From: Bradyrhizobium sp. AZCC 1693
Lineage (GTDB): Bacteria; Pseudomonadota; Alphaproteobacteria; Rhizobiales; Xanthobacteraceae
Direction: 5' to 3'
Length of the DNA: 64,000 nucleotides
Assembly: GCF_036924745.1 (NCBI RefSeq)
Contig: NZ_JAZHSD010000001.1
Span: 6,199,001 to 6,263,000, forward strand
Each line of letters opens with the position of its first letter. The first letter of the stretch is position 1. This document shows, in pieces, positions 11,554 to 20,651 of the stretch. Position numbers and translations under genes: made by a program. Below the pieces are notes generated by a model. It was not told where the DNA came from and made no database searches. It saw nothing but the letters and a program-made list of their open reading frames with translations.

Positions 11554-13365
11554 TCAGGAATCTGCGGCGAGCTTTGGAGCGGATTCGACCAGCGTCAATT
11601 TACTGAAGGGGATGCCGGCCTTCACCAAGCCGTCGCGGAAATGGGCAATGTCGGCCGGGGCCTTCCAGTGAAAATTCCGCAAGTAGCGCTCGACGGTCAG
11701 GGTCGGGTAGTTGCTCAGCACAACCCCGGCCGCATTTGCCGCCTCGTCGGTTCGTCCCAATTGGGCGAGCGCCGCCGTCCGTATCGCGAGCGCCTGCAGA
11801 TGATTGGGATTGGCGTACAGCGCCTCGCGCGCCCATGACAGCGAAGCGTCATATTGACCGAGCAGGTAATGGCTGAACGCGTTGAACGTCGCAAACTGGT
11901 ATCGGGGATCGCTATTGCCGCGCTGCGCTGCCATCGTAAACAATTCGACGGCCGGCCGGTGTTCGCCGCTGTAGAGATGACACACGCCAAGCACGCCGCG
12001 GGCGCCCATGTCGTAGGGGTTGAGCCCGACCGCACGCTTGGCCGCATCCATCGCCGCCTCGTAATGCCCTTCCAGCGCGTGGAGATAGGCGAGAATCTGA
12101 AATGCAAAGGACGAACGAGGATCGAGCCGGACGCTGCTCTCGGCGAGGCTCATTATGTCGTCCCACGCTTCGCGCGTGCCCTTGTTCCACCCGAAATGGA
12201 TGGCCTGGGTCTGGATGGTGGCGAGATAGGCGCGCGCGATCGACAGCGTCGGATCAAGCTCGATGGCTTCCTTGAACAGGCCGATTGCGGTTTCGAAATC
12301 CGCCTCGGTCTGCAGGTAGTAGTAGGACAGCCCTTTCAGGAACCGGTCCCATGCGGTGAGGTCGTTTGATGTCGAGCGGGGCGGGGCGGACGCTTCCGCC
12401 CGGTAAATTTCGGCCGCGATCGCCGCGGACAGGCTGGTGGTGAGCTCGTCCTGCATCGCGAACAGGTCGCCGATGTCGCGGTCGAACCGGCCGGTCCACA
12501 ACTGCTCGCCGGTTTCGGGTGCGATCAACTCGGCGGTGACGCGAATCTTGTTGGCGGCGCGGCGTACGGAGCCCTGGATCAGGTAGCTGGCGTCGATCTC
12601 GCGCGCGATCAGGCGCGTGCTCACGCTCTTGCCCTTGAACGAGAATGTCGAATTGCGGCTCAGCACCCGATAGAACGATTGCAGCGACAGCGCGTGGATC
12701 AGATCCTCGGTGAGCCCGTCGGAAAAATACTCGTCGGCGCTCTCGCTCAGATTCGCGAACGGCAGCACGCCAACGATCGCCGTCCGGTATTGGGCCGGAA
12801 GATTGGCCGATGTTTCGGTCGCGGCTTTGGGCGCAGGGCCGCTGGCGTCGGAGCCGGCGGGTTGCCAGGTCCAGACATGGATCGGCTCTTCGATGTTCTT
12901 GAACCGGTGCGGTCCGGCATCGATGAGCGCGATGCTGAGGCGCTTGCCGGCCTCGTGACAGGCCTTGCCTGAAACCGCCACGCCGCCGGGAGCGGCGACC
13001 GATTCGAGGCGGACGGCGATATTGACGTCGTCGCCGAACACCTCGTCCTCGTCGGCCATCACATCGCCCATGTGGATGCCCATGCGGAACTGCATGATGC
13101 GGTCGGCGGGCAGGTGCTCGTTGCGCTCCGCCATCACCATCTGCATCGCCACCGCGGCCTCGATGGCGCCGACGATGGAGGGAAACTCCAGCAGGAAGCC
13201 GTCGCCGGTATTCTTCACCAGGCGGCCGCCGTGATTGAGGATGATCGGGTAGATCGCGCTGCGGTGGGCCTTGAATGTGGCGTGCGTCCCCGCCTCGTCG
13301 GCCCCCATCATGCGGGAATAGCCGGCGACGTCAGCACAGACGATGGCTGCCAGGCGTCTTTCCAT
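11554..13365 (-). CDS. Class III adenylate/guanylate cyclase with TolB-like and TPR domains
   Basis: This is a 603-aa three-part protein. Residues 1-170 form the CHD catalytic domain: ERRLAAIVCADVAGYSRMM (metal Asp12), KNTGDGFLLEF (Asp55) and FGDDVNIAVRLES (Asn115/Arg119). Residues 190-335 form the TolB N-terminal-like domain common in rhizobial cyclases (VGVLPFANLSESADEYFSDGLTEDL). Residues 350-600 are TPR repeats (for example AIGLFKEAIELDPTLSIARAYLATI). No membrane segment is evident. A paralogue with the same architecture lies at 23347-25113. It probably makes cAMP in response to a partner bound by the TPRs; the signal is unknown. Confidence 0.9.
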   Translation of the reverse strand: MERRLAAIVCADVAGYSRMMGADEAGTHATFKAHRSAIYPIILNHGGRLVKNTGDGFLLEFPSIVGAIEAAVAMQMVMAERNEHLPADRIMQFRMGIHMGDVMADEDEVFGDDVNIAVRLESVAAPGGVAVSGKACHEAGKRLSIALIDAGPHRFKNIEEPIHVWTWQPAGSDASGPAPKAATETSANLPAQYRTAIVGVLPFANLSESADEYFSDGLTEDLIHALSLQSFYRVLSRNSTFSFKGKSVSTRLIAREIDASYLIQGSVRRAANKIRVTAELIAPETGEQLWTGRFDRDIGDLFAMQDELTTSLSAAIAAEIYRAEASAPPRSTSNDLTAWDRFLKGLSYYYLQTEADFETAIGLFKEAIELDPTLSIARAYLATIQTQAIHFGWNKGTREAWDDIMSLAESSVRLDPRSSFAFQILAYLHALEGHYEAAMDAAKRAVGLNPYDMGARGVLGVCHLYSGEHRPAVELFTMAAQRGNSDPRYQFATFNAFSHYLLGQYDASLSWAREALYANPNHLQALAIRTAALAQLGRTDEAANAAGVVLSNYPTLTVERYLRNFHWKAPADIAHFRDGLVKAGIPFSKLTLVESAPKLAADS

Positions 13366-13551
13366 ATCCCCAGTATACCCCCAACGGCGCCGAAATGGGC
13401 GGGATAACCACTACGTGGTCGGCCAACCGATTCCAATGTTTATAAAATATGCGCAATCTGGTGGAAGCCCGATTTGCTCATGATAGTACTGCAATCCGTC
13501 AGGGATTGGGATGTGTACAATTGAGGCTCAGGGTGCCAGGGAACCGATCGA

Positions 13552-14196
13552 ATGATGGCAGAGACGCTCGGCATTCACGAACTATGGCTGTTTATCCTCT
13601 CCGGTCTGCTGCTCAACGTCACCCCGGGGCCGGACACGGCCTACATTATCGGCCGCAGCATCCAGTTCGGATGGCGCGGCGGGGTGGCGGCGGCGATCGG
13701 CATCTGCTGCGGCTGTCTGGTCCATGTCTTCGGCGCCGCCATCGGCCTGTCGGCGCTGTTGATGGCGTCATCGACGGCCTTCGCGGTCCTGAAACTGGCC
13801 GGCGCGGCCTATCTCCTGTTGACGGGCATCCAGATGCTGCTGTCACGGCCGCAGCCGATCGGCGAGGCGGTGGCCGTCACCGAAACGTCACTTTCCCGCG
13901 TGTTCTGGCAGGGCGCGCTGACCAACGTGCTCAATCCGAAGGTGGCGCTGTTCTTCCTGGCCTTCCTGCCGCAATTCGTGGCGGCGGACTCGGGCCACAA
14001 GACGCTGGCCTTTCTGGCTCTGGGCATGATCTTCATCTCCACCGGCACGCTGTGGTGCCTCGGGATTGCAGCCTTCGCGGCGAGGGCGGCCGGCCGAATC
14101 AGGCAATCCGCCAATGTGATGGCCTGGATCAACCGCGTGCTCGGCGGGCTGTTCGTCTATCTCGGCATCCGCGTCGCGATGCTGGAGGCGCGCTAG
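13552..14196 (+). CDS. LysE/RhtB-family amino acid exporter
   Basis: This 214-aa inner membrane protein has about six hydrophobic segments and the family signature near the N-terminus (LNVTPGPDTAYIIGRSIQFGWRGG), followed by LKLAGAAYLLLTGIQMLL and NPKVALFFLAFLPQFV. Members export amino acids such as homoserine, threonine or lysine; the substrate is not predictable here. The start ATG 13552 follows AGGGAACC. It stands alone between a cyclase gene and the TauE-type exporter. Confidence 0.88.
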   Translation: MMAETLGIHELWLFILSGLLLNVTPGPDTAYIIGRSIQFGWRGGVAAAIGICCGCLVHVFGAAIGLSALLMASSTAFAVLKLAGAAYLLLTGIQMLLSRPQPIGEAVAVTETSLSRVFWQGALTNVLNPKVALFFLAFLPQFVAADSGHKTLAFLALGMIFISTGTLWCLGIAAFAARAAGRIRQSANVMAWINRVLGGLFVYLGIRVAMLEAR

Positions 14197-14256
14197 GTTC
14201 TGGAGGAATTCCTCCGCAAGGAATTCGCGGGCCTTCCTGCGCGGCTTCGCGGGAAG

Positions 14257-15009
14257 TTACGACATCAGTTTCGCAAGCGCATTGGTGGCGAGGTAGACGC
14301 CCAGAACAATCATGCCGATCTGGAACCAGCGCCGAAAGATATCCGGTTGCAGCCGTGTCCGCACCGCCTGCCCGATAAACATGCCGGCAAAGGACGCTGC
14401 CATGGCGACCGCGCCCGGCAATGCGGTTGCAGCCGTCAGCAGACCGGCGCCGGTGAGGTTGAGGCCAAGCGCCAGGGTCGCGACCGTGAAGAACACGCCC
14501 AATGCCTGGATCAGCTCTTCCTTTTCCATGCCGATCGCCTGCAGGAACGGCACCGACGGAATGACCTGCACGCCAGTTGCCGCCGAAATCATGCCGGTGA
14601 TCAGCCCGACGATGCCGCCGACCCATTTTTCGTTTCGGCGGGCAATGGTGAAATTGAATTTGCAGAGGCCGATGACGGCATTGATCGCCAGCAACAGGCC
14701 GAGCGCGATCGTGGTGTAGCGCGCATAGGGCCCGGTCAGCGACCCCGCATTCAGCCAGATGCCGGCGGCCGTGCCAGTCAGCAACGGCCATAGCCGCCGG
14801 AAAATATCGTGCAGGTAAGGACCGCCGAAGGTTTGCCAGATGTTGGTGATGATCGCCGGCACGATGACGATGGCGATGGCCTGGGCCGGCGGCATCGACA
14901 CCGCAAGCAGGCCCATCGACACTGTCGGCAGGCCGAGCCCGAGTGCACCCTTCACGAAGCCCGCGAGCAGGAAGGTGGCGGTGACGAGGAGGAGCAGGGA
15001 ATCGAACAT
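14257..15009 (-). CDS. TauE/SafE-family sulfite/anion exporter
   Basis: This 250-aa polytopic membrane protein (about eight segments) starts MFDSLLLLVTATFLLAGFVKGALGLGLPTVSMGLL, the TauE/SafE signature with the FxxGxxGxGG-like loop. A second internal repeat is seen at GGIVGLITGMISAATGVQVIPSVPFL. The start 15009 is preferred over upstream in-frame codons because it begins directly with the first membrane segment and is preceded by AAGG. It is divergent from the LysR gene at 15145, which is its most likely regulator. Confidence 0.88.
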   Translation of the reverse strand: MFDSLLLLVTATFLLAGFVKGALGLGLPTVSMGLLAVSMPPAQAIAIVIVPAIITNIWQTFGGPYLHDIFRRLWPLLTGTAAGIWLNAGSLTGPYARYTTIALGLLLAINAVIGLCKFNFTIARRNEKWVGGIVGLITGMISAATGVQVIPSVPFLQAIGMEKEELIQALGVFFTVATLALGLNLTGAGLLTAATALPGAVAMAASFAGMFIGQAVRTRLQPDIFRRWFQIGMIVLGVYLATNALAKLMS

Positions 15010-15144
15010 GGGGCGACCTTGACCCATCGACGCATCGGGCACAATCTGGAGGTTCCGGAGATAGCCTTCGGATAGACCGAAGGCTACATGTCTCCTCGTC
15101 ATTGCGAGAGCGGCTTACCCGCGAGCGACGCCGTAGGGAACCCG

Positions 15145-16038
15145 ATGCGCTTCGATCTGGTCGATCTTCAGCTCTTCGTCGCGGTGGCCGAGACGCGCAG
15201 CATCACCAACGGCGCGGGGCGGGTTCATCTCGCGCTGGCGTCGGCGAGTGAGCGGATCAAGGGACTGGAAGAGGCGCTCGGCGTTGCGCTGCTGACGCGC
15301 GGCCGTCGCGGCGTCGACCTGACGCCGGCCGGCGAAAGCCTGCTCGATCACGCCAGGGTCGTGCTGCACAATGTGGAGGCGATGCGCGGCGATCTCCTGG
15401 CCTTTGCCCGTGGCGCGAAGGCCACTGTCCGCTTCCTCGCCAACACATCGGGGCTCTCGGAATATCTGCCGAAGACGCTGGCCGCCTTTCTGGCCGCGCA
15501 TCCCCACATTTCGATCGACGTCGAGGAACGCGAAAGCTCCGACATTGCCCGCGCCATCGCCATCGGCGCCGCCGATCTCGGGCTTGCCGCCGAACACGCG
15601 CTTGCAGACAATATCGAGCGGATGCCGTTCAGCGAAGATCGTCTGGTGCTGGTCGCCGCGCGGGACGACGAACTGGCGAACCGGCGGCAGGTCGATTTCA
15701 GCGACGTGGTGAAGCGTGATTTCGTCGGCCTGATCAGCTCGATCGCGCTGCATGCCCATATCAGCGGACATGCGGCGCGCCTCGGCGCGCGTCTGCGCTT
15801 TCGTGCGCGGCTGAACAGTTTCGATGCGATCGGCCAGATGGTCGCCGCCGGCATCGGGATTGGCGTGATGCCTGAAGTCGCGGCAAAACGATGCGCGCGA
15901 TCGATGAAGATCAATGTCGTCAGGATCAGGGATTCCTGGGCCAACCGGAAGCTCGTGATCTGCGCGCGGAGCTTTCGGGCGCTGCCCAAGCCCGCGCAGC
16001 AACTGGCGGAGCACCTCCGCAAATCCGCGCCACGCTGA
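15145..16038 (+). CDS. LysR-family transcriptional regulator
   Basis: This 297-aa regulator has an N-terminal winged HTH (residues 1-60: MRFDLVDLQLFVAVAETRSITNGAGRVHLALASASERIKGLE) and a periplasmic-binding-like effector domain (about 90-295, KATVRFLANTSGLSEYLP...). The start at 15145 with AGGGA upstream matches the family N-terminus; the frame extends to 15088 without support. It is divergent from the TauE-type exporter and upstream of the GST gene, so it may control either. Confidence 0.9.
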   Translation: MRFDLVDLQLFVAVAETRSITNGAGRVHLALASASERIKGLEEALGVALLTRGRRGVDLTPAGESLLDHARVVLHNVEAMRGDLLAFARGAKATVRFLANTSGLSEYLPKTLAAFLAAHPHISIDVEERESSDIARAIAIGAADLGLAAEHALADNIERMPFSEDRLVLVAARDDELANRRQVDFSDVVKRDFVGLISSIALHAHISGHAARLGARLRFRARLNSFDAIGQMVAAGIGIGVMPEVAAKRCARSMKINVVRIRDSWANRKLVICARSFRALPKPAQQLAEHLRKSAPR

Positions 16039-16058
16039 ACATGTGAGGGAGAGCGAAA

Positions 16059-16709
16059 ATGCTGAAGGTCTGGGGACGCCGCAGTTCGTTCAACGTCCAG
16101 AAGGTGATGTGGCTGATCGGCGAGCTCGAACTGCCGCATGAACATATCGACGCCGGGGGGCAATTTGGCGGACTCGATGCGCCTGATTTCCTCGCGATGA
16201 ATCCCCATGGCCGCATTCCCGTGATCCGGGACGATGCCGCCACGGTATGGGAATCGCACGCGATCCTTCGCTATCTCGCCGCGCGGCATGGTGCTGGACG
16301 CTTCTGGTCGGACGATCCCGTTGTGCGCGCCGCGGTCGATGGCTGGATGGACTGGTCGCATACCGCGCTGCAGCCCGATTTTCTCGTCGGCGTGTTCTGG
16401 GGCTTCTACCGCACGCCCGAAGACAAGCGGAACTGGCCGGCGATCAATGCCGCGCTGGCGCGGTGCGCCAGGGATTTCGGCAGGCTGGACCGGTTGCTGG
16501 AAGGCCGGTCTTTCCTGCTCGGAGAGACGCTATCGCTCGCCGACATCACCGCAGGGACATCGCTGTACCGGTATTTCGAACTCGAGATCGAGCGGCCACA
16601 GCTCGCGGGCGTAGAGCGCTGGTACCGCGCGCTAAGCGAGCGCGAAGCGTTCCGAACCCACATCATGATTCCCTTCGGGGAATTACGTGGACGCCTGCTC
16701 GATGCCTGA
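16059..16709 (+). CDS. Glutathione S-transferase family protein
   Basis: This 216-aa protein has an N-terminal thioredoxin-like GSH-binding domain (MLKVWGRRSSFNVQKVMWLIGEL; NPHGRIPVIRDD with the cis-Pro; WESHAILRYLA for gamma-Glu binding) and a C-terminal all-helical domain (FLLGETLSLADITAGTSLYRYF). The putative catalytic Ser is in RRSSFNVQK, as in theta/beta-like bacterial GSTs. GAGGGAGAG precedes the ATG. It is 20 bases after the LysR stop and probably co-transcribed with it. Confidence 0.9.
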   Translation: MLKVWGRRSSFNVQKVMWLIGELELPHEHIDAGGQFGGLDAPDFLAMNPHGRIPVIRDDAATVWESHAILRYLAARHGAGRFWSDDPVVRAAVDGWMDWSHTALQPDFLVGVFWGFYRTPEDKRNWPAINAALARCARDFGRLDRLLEGRSFLLGETLSLADITAGTSLYRYFELEIERPQLAGVERWYRALSEREAFRTHIMIPFGELRGRLLDA

Positions 16710-16724
16710 CAGCGAAGTCCGGCG

Positions 16725-17690
16725 TCATTTGCCCGTGGCAAGGCCGGCAGCCTTGATGACGCGCGCCCATTTCTGGGCCTCGGCTCCGATGTAGTCGCGA
16801 AACTGCGCCGGCGTGTCGCCGGCAACCGTCAGGCCCTGATCGGCGAGCTTCTGCTTCACCTGCGGGTCGTTCATCGCCTCGTTGGCGAGGCGGTTCAGCG
16901 TGGTGACGATCGGCTCGGGCGTTCCGCCCGGCGCGATCATGCCGTACCAGTTTTCGATCAAGAGCTCCGGCATGCCGACCTCCGCGGTGGTTGGCACGTC
17001 GGGTGAGGTGGCTGCGCGTTTCGGCGCGCCGAGGGCGATCGGGCGGAGCGTGCCCGCCTTGATATGCGGCAGCAGCACCGGCAAATCGAGGAACGCCATC
17101 TGCACCTGCTGGCCGAGCAGATCGTTGATGGCGGGCGCGGCGCCCCGGTAGGGCACGTGTACGATGTCGATCCTGGCCGTCAGCTTGAGCAGCTCACCGG
17201 CAAGATGTGGCATGCCGCCAACGCCGGCAGAGGCAAAGTTGAGTTTCCCGGGTTGGGCCCTGGCGAGCGCGATCAACTCCTTCATATCGCCGGCCGGAAC
17301 GTTGCTGGCGACAACAAGCATTTCCGGCACCGTGGTCACCAGCGTGACGGGCGCGAAATCCTTCGTCACGTCGTAGGGCACCTTTTCCATCGTCGGGTTG
17401 ATGACCAGCGCGCTCGCGCTCACGATCCCGATTGTGTAGCCGTCGGGGGCTGCCTTTGCGATCGCATCGGTGCCGAGCACGCCGGCCTGGCCGCCGCGAT
17501 TGTCGATCACAACCGGCTGCTTCGTGATTTCCGACATGCGCTGGCCGACCAGGCGCGCGATGATGTCGTTGGGGCCGCCGGGCGGAAACGGCACGATCAG
17601 CTTGATCGGTTTGCTTGGGAAATCCTGCGCTGCCGCCACGGCGGGCAGCAGCACGGACAATCCGGTGAGAAGCACGCGAAGAGCCTTCAT
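16725..17690 (-). CDS. Bug-family (TctC) periplasmic solute-binding protein
   Basis: This 321-aa exported receptor has a Sec signal peptide MKALRVLLTGLSVLLPAVAAA. The mature protein starts QDFPSKPIKLIVPFPPGGPNDIIAR, the Bug signature, with GQAGVLGTDAIAKAAPDGYTIG in the ligand-binding loop. Such proteins feed tripartite tricarboxylate transporters or act as sensors. There is no membrane component next to it, so it is an orphan receptor. It is closely similar to the next gene (17790-18770), pointing to tandem duplication. Confidence 0.92.
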   Translation of the reverse strand: MKALRVLLTGLSVLLPAVAAAQDFPSKPIKLIVPFPPGGPNDIIARLVGQRMSEITKQPVVIDNRGGQAGVLGTDAIAKAAPDGYTIGIVSASALVINPTMEKVPYDVTKDFAPVTLVTTVPEMLVVASNVPAGDMKELIALARAQPGKLNFASAGVGGMPHLAGELLKLTARIDIVHVPYRGAAPAINDLLGQQVQMAFLDLPVLLPHIKAGTLRPIALGAPKRAATSPDVPTTAEVGMPELLIENWYGMIAPGGTPEPIVTTLNRLANEAMNDPQVKQKLADQGLTVAGDTPAQFRDYIGAEAQKWARVIKAAGLATGK

Positions 17691-17789
17691 GAAGCCTCCG
17701 GTAACTTGTCGTGGCCGGGTCGGATGTCCCGGCTGTTTATGTCTTTAGTGCACCAATAAGCCGAGACGCGGCGGTCGGCGCCGTGATGC

Positions 17790-18770
17790 TCACTTCGCCG
17801 TCACGACCCCTGCGTCCTTGATCACCTTCGCCCACTTCTTGATTTCGCTGTCGATGAAGCCGCGGAAATGCTCCGGGGTGTCGCCGACCAGCGTCGCGCC
17901 CTGGGCCGCGAGCTTTTCCTTCACGGTCGGATCGGCCATCGCTTCGGTCGTGATCTTGTGCAAGGCCGCGACGATCGCCGGCGGGGTGGCGGCGGGCGCC
18001 ACCATGCCATACCAGTTCTCGATGATCATGCCGGGCATGCCGGCCTCGGCGGTGGTCGGCACCTCCATCGCGGTCGGCGCCCGCTCCGGCGCGCCGATCG
18101 CGATCGGCCGCAAGCTGCCTGCCTTGATCTGCGGCAACAGCACCGGCAGATCGAGGAAGGTCATCTGCACCTGCTGGCCAATCAAATCGTTCACCGCCGG
18201 CGCGGCGCCGCGATAGGGCACGTGCACGATGTCGATGTTGGCCGTCAGCTTGAGCAGTTCGCCCGCCAGATGCGGCAGGCTGCCCGGGCCGGACGAGGCG
18301 AAATTCAGTTTCCCCGGCTGTGCCTTGGCGAGTGCGATAAGTTCTTTCATGTCCCTGGCGGGGACGTTGGTCGCGACCACCAGCATCTCGGGCACGGTAG
18401 CAACCAGCGTCACTGGCGCGAAATCCTTCAGCGTATCGTAGGCGACCTTTTCCATGCTCGGGCTGATGGCGAGGGCGCCCGCGCTCGAGATCGCGATGGT
18501 GTAACCGTCGGGCGCGGCTTTTGCGACCACGTCGGTGCCGAGCACGCCGCCCTGGCCGCCGCGGTTGTCGATCAGCACCGGCTGCTTCGCAATCTCGGAC
18601 ATGCGCTGGCCGATCACGCGCGCGATGATGTCGTTGGGGCCGCCGGCCGGGAACGGCACGATCAGCTTGATCGGTTTTGCGGGGAAATCCTGCGCCGAGG
18701 CCAGGGCTGGCAACAATAAGGCTGGTAGCAATAGCAGCGTCAATCCAAGCAGCTTGCTCAGCAATCCCAT
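17790..18770 (-). CDS. Bug-family (TctC) periplasmic solute-binding protein, tandem paralogue
   Basis: The protein has 326 aa. The start at 18770 (MGLLSKLLGLTLLLLPALL) has GGGGAG five bases upstream and gives a signal peptide ending ALASA. The mature N-terminus QDFPAKPIKLIVPFPAGGPNDIIAR and the GGVLGTDVVAKAAPDGYTIA loop follow the downstream paralogue almost residue for residue. The two genes are 99 bases apart and probably co-transcribed. Like its copy, it has no adjacent TctA/TctB. Confidence 0.92.
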   Translation of the reverse strand: MGLLSKLLGLTLLLLPALLLPALASAQDFPAKPIKLIVPFPAGGPNDIIARVIGQRMSEIAKQPVLIDNRGGQGGVLGTDVVAKAAPDGYTIAISSAGALAISPSMEKVAYDTLKDFAPVTLVATVPEMLVVATNVPARDMKELIALAKAQPGKLNFASSGPGSLPHLAGELLKLTANIDIVHVPYRGAAPAVNDLIGQQVQMTFLDLPVLLPQIKAGSLRPIAIGAPERAPTAMEVPTTAEAGMPGMIIENWYGMVAPAATPPAIVAALHKITTEAMADPTVKEKLAAQGATLVGDTPEHFRGFIDSEIKKWAKVIKDAGVVTAK

Positions 18771-18873
18771 GAGTACTCCCCGATCCGGCATCTATTGTGC
18801 ACGTTGGCGGGCATCGTACGCGATGAACCGCTCGATGCAAGGTCCTGCCGGTTGCGGCGCCGGCCGAGCCTCG

Positions 18874-19401
18874 TCAAAGCAGGAGTTCGTCGGTGCGCGC
18901 GAGCCTGACCGATCGCTGCGTAATCAGATGGCTCCAGACCCAGTTGTGGTGACGAATGACGCTCGCCGCGTCGAGATGGGGACGGTCGTTCAAGGTGTGG
19001 GCGTCAGTTACCACTACGACGTCGTAATGGTTCGAAATGGCCGACCGGATGGTTGAATCGACGCAAAGATCGGTTGCCCATCCCGTGATGAAGACGCGCT
19101 CCGGCGCGATTTCTTTCAGGCGCGCCGCGAGGTCGGTGCCGGCAAAGGGATCGTTCAGGGTCTTGCGGATGACGACGTCGGCAGCCGCGCGATCGAGCTC
19201 CGGCAAAAGCGCCCAACCCGGCGTCCCCGGCACGAAATCGTCTTCCGCTCCGCTGCAATGCTGCACGAAAATCACCACGCCGGACCGCTCGCGGACCTTT
19301 GCGGCGAGCCGGTTGATGCGCTCGATGACGCCGCGCAGATCGTGTTTCGGCTTCCCGTTGAGGAGCCCGACCTGCATATCGACGACGATCAATGCATCCA
19401 T
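18874..19401 (-). CDS. Isochorismatase-like cysteine hydrolase
   Basis: This 175-aa single-domain enzyme has the complete triad of the family: Asp8 in ALIVVDMQVG, Lys in VIRKTLNDPFAGT, and Cys in TGWATDLCVDSTIRSA preceded by the cis-peptide region. Homologues include nicotinamidase-type and other amide hydrolases; nothing here identifies the substrate. It lies 23 bases after hisN on the same strand, so they are likely one transcript. Confidence 0.88.
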   Translation of the reverse strand: MDALIVVDMQVGLLNGKPKHDLRGVIERINRLAAKVRERSGVVIFVQHCSGAEDDFVPGTPGWALLPELDRAAADVVIRKTLNDPFAGTDLAARLKEIAPERVFITGWATDLCVDSTIRSAISNHYDVVVVTDAHTLNDRPHLDAASVIRHHNWVWSHLITQRSVRLARTDELLL

Positions 19402-19424
19402 CGGGATCCTGCGTGGCTGTGTCT

Positions 19425-20204
19425 CTAGCTGTTCAAGAGCTTCAGCGCCGCCTCGTGCACGCGGGCGTCGCCGGCGGCGACGATGCGGCCGCCGCTCTGG
19501 GCGGGCTTGCCTTCCCAGTTGGTGACGATGCCGCCGGCGCCGGTAACGATCGGGATCAGGGCTGCGATGTCATAGGGCTTGAGTTCGGTTTCGACCACGA
19601 GGTCGAGATGGCCGGCCGCCAGCATGCAGTAGGAATAGCAGTCGCCGCCATAGCGCGACAGCTTCACTGCCTTCTCGACCCGGCCGAAGATCTCGCGATC
19701 GGCGGCGTTCATCAGCAGCGGACTGGTGGTGAAGGAGGTCGCTTCCTTCAGCGATGCGCAGCGCCGCACCGTCAGCCGCCGCTCGCCGGATGGCCCGGAA
19801 TAATGCGCCGAGCCGCTATCGCCGGAAAAGCGCTCGCCGATATAGGGCTGATGCATCATGCCGAACACCGGTGTGCCCTTGTGCAACAGCGCGATCAGGG
19901 TGCCCCAGATCGGAAATCCCGCGATGAAGGATTTTGTGCCGTCGATCGGATCGAGCACCCAGACATATTCGGCACCCTCGCGCTCGTTGCCGAATTCCTC
20001 GCCGACGATGCCGTGCTGCGGAAAGTTCGCCTTGATCAGGCGGCGCATCACCGCTTCGGCGGCGCGGTCGGCCTCGGTGACCGGATCGAAATCGCTGGCG
20101 CTCTTGTTGTCGATCGAGAGCGAGGTCCGGAAGAACGGCAGGATGGTCTCGCCGGAAGCAGTCGCAAGGCGCCCGATGAAGGCTGTGAAATCGATGACCG
20201 TCAC
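19425..20204 (-). CDS. hisN: Histidinol-phosphatase, inositol monophosphatase family
   Basis: This 259-aa Mg-dependent phosphatase has metal-binding motifs GEEFG (about residue 68), DPIDGTKSF (about 84) and KPYDIAALIPIV (about 208). The TKSF and PYDIAALIPI variants are typical of HisN, which performs the last phosphatase step of histidine synthesis in alphaproteobacteria lacking the HAD-type enzyme. It is away from other his genes, which is usual for hisN. The next gene on the strand is the cysteine hydrolase. Confidence 0.88.
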   Translation of the reverse strand: MTVIDFTAFIGRLATASGETILPFFRTSLSIDNKSASDFDPVTEADRAAEAVMRRLIKANFPQHGIVGEEFGNEREGAEYVWVLDPIDGTKSFIAGFPIWGTLIALLHKGTPVFGMMHQPYIGERFSGDSGSAHYSGPSGERRLTVRRCASLKEATSFTTSPLLMNAADREIFGRVEKAVKLSRYGGDCYSYCMLAAGHLDLVVETELKPYDIAALIPIVTGAGGIVTNWEGKPAQSGGRIVAAGDARVHEAALKLLNS

Positions 20205-20528
20205 GGCTGTCCCTTACCGGAATTGAAATGCCGCCTCTTGCCTAGCTCAATCCGCACCGTCGCGCACGGCCAACGGTGCGTTATCCCATTCGTCGTGAGA
20301 AGTGGCTTTCGAATCGGCTTTCGGAAAGGCTTCGTTTAGGCGTGGATTTTTGGTTAGTCCTGCCATCACGATATTGCGAGTTTTTGGCATACCAGCACTG
20401 CACGAAGGCCGGGGCTTGACCGATTTCTCATGCAAGTTATTGATTTTACTTATTTAAATCTCATGCGTCGGAAGTGTTGCCGATCCGCCAGCCTGTTCCA
20501 CATTGGACCGGAACTATCCCGAAAACCC
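20205..20528. other. Gene-free stretch upstream of the MmgR-like sRNA
   Basis: About 320 bases contain no supported gene. The region is unusually AT-rich around 20430-20465 (TTATTGATTTTACTTATTTAAATCTC) and could hold upstream activating sites for the sRNA. It also contains a secondary promoter-like pair, TTGACC at 20417 and TATTGA about 18 bases on. On the minus side it should contain the hisN promoter, which I could not define. Confidence 0.4.
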
Positions 20529-20557
20529 TTGCGTTTTGTGCAGCGCGGCCGCATATT
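20529..20557 (+). promoter_or_regulatory. Sigma-70 type promoter of the MmgR-like sRNA
   Basis: TTGCGT (20529-20534) and CATATT (20552-20557) are separated by 17 bases and point at a start near 20564, which fits the folded RNA that follows. Confidence 0.55.
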
Positions 20558-20563
20558 GTTGCG

Positions 20564-20651
20564 GTGCGGTAGGGCCTCGCCCTATCGCTGCCCTCCTTGG
20601 GCGTTTCCTCCCTAGACTTGGGCCGCTTGTTCATTCAAGCGGCCCTTTTTT
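20564..20651 (+). ncRNA. mmgR: MmgR / alpha-r8 family trans-acting sRNA
   Basis: Three hairpins can be read: TAGGGC-CTC-GCCCTA (20570-20584), GCCC-TCCTT-GGGC (20590-20602), and a terminator GGGCCGCTTG-TTCATT-CAAGCGGCCC followed by TTTTTT (20620-20651). Between the second and third lies the single-stranded 10-mer TTTCCTCCCT (20604-20613), the conserved core of the alphaproteobacterial MmgR family and complementary to Shine-Dalgarno sequences. The size (about 88 nt) fits. In Sinorhizobium meliloti MmgR limits polyhydroxybutyrate accumulation under surplus carbon and acts with Hfq. Family assignment is from motif recall, not a covariance search. Confidence 0.75.
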
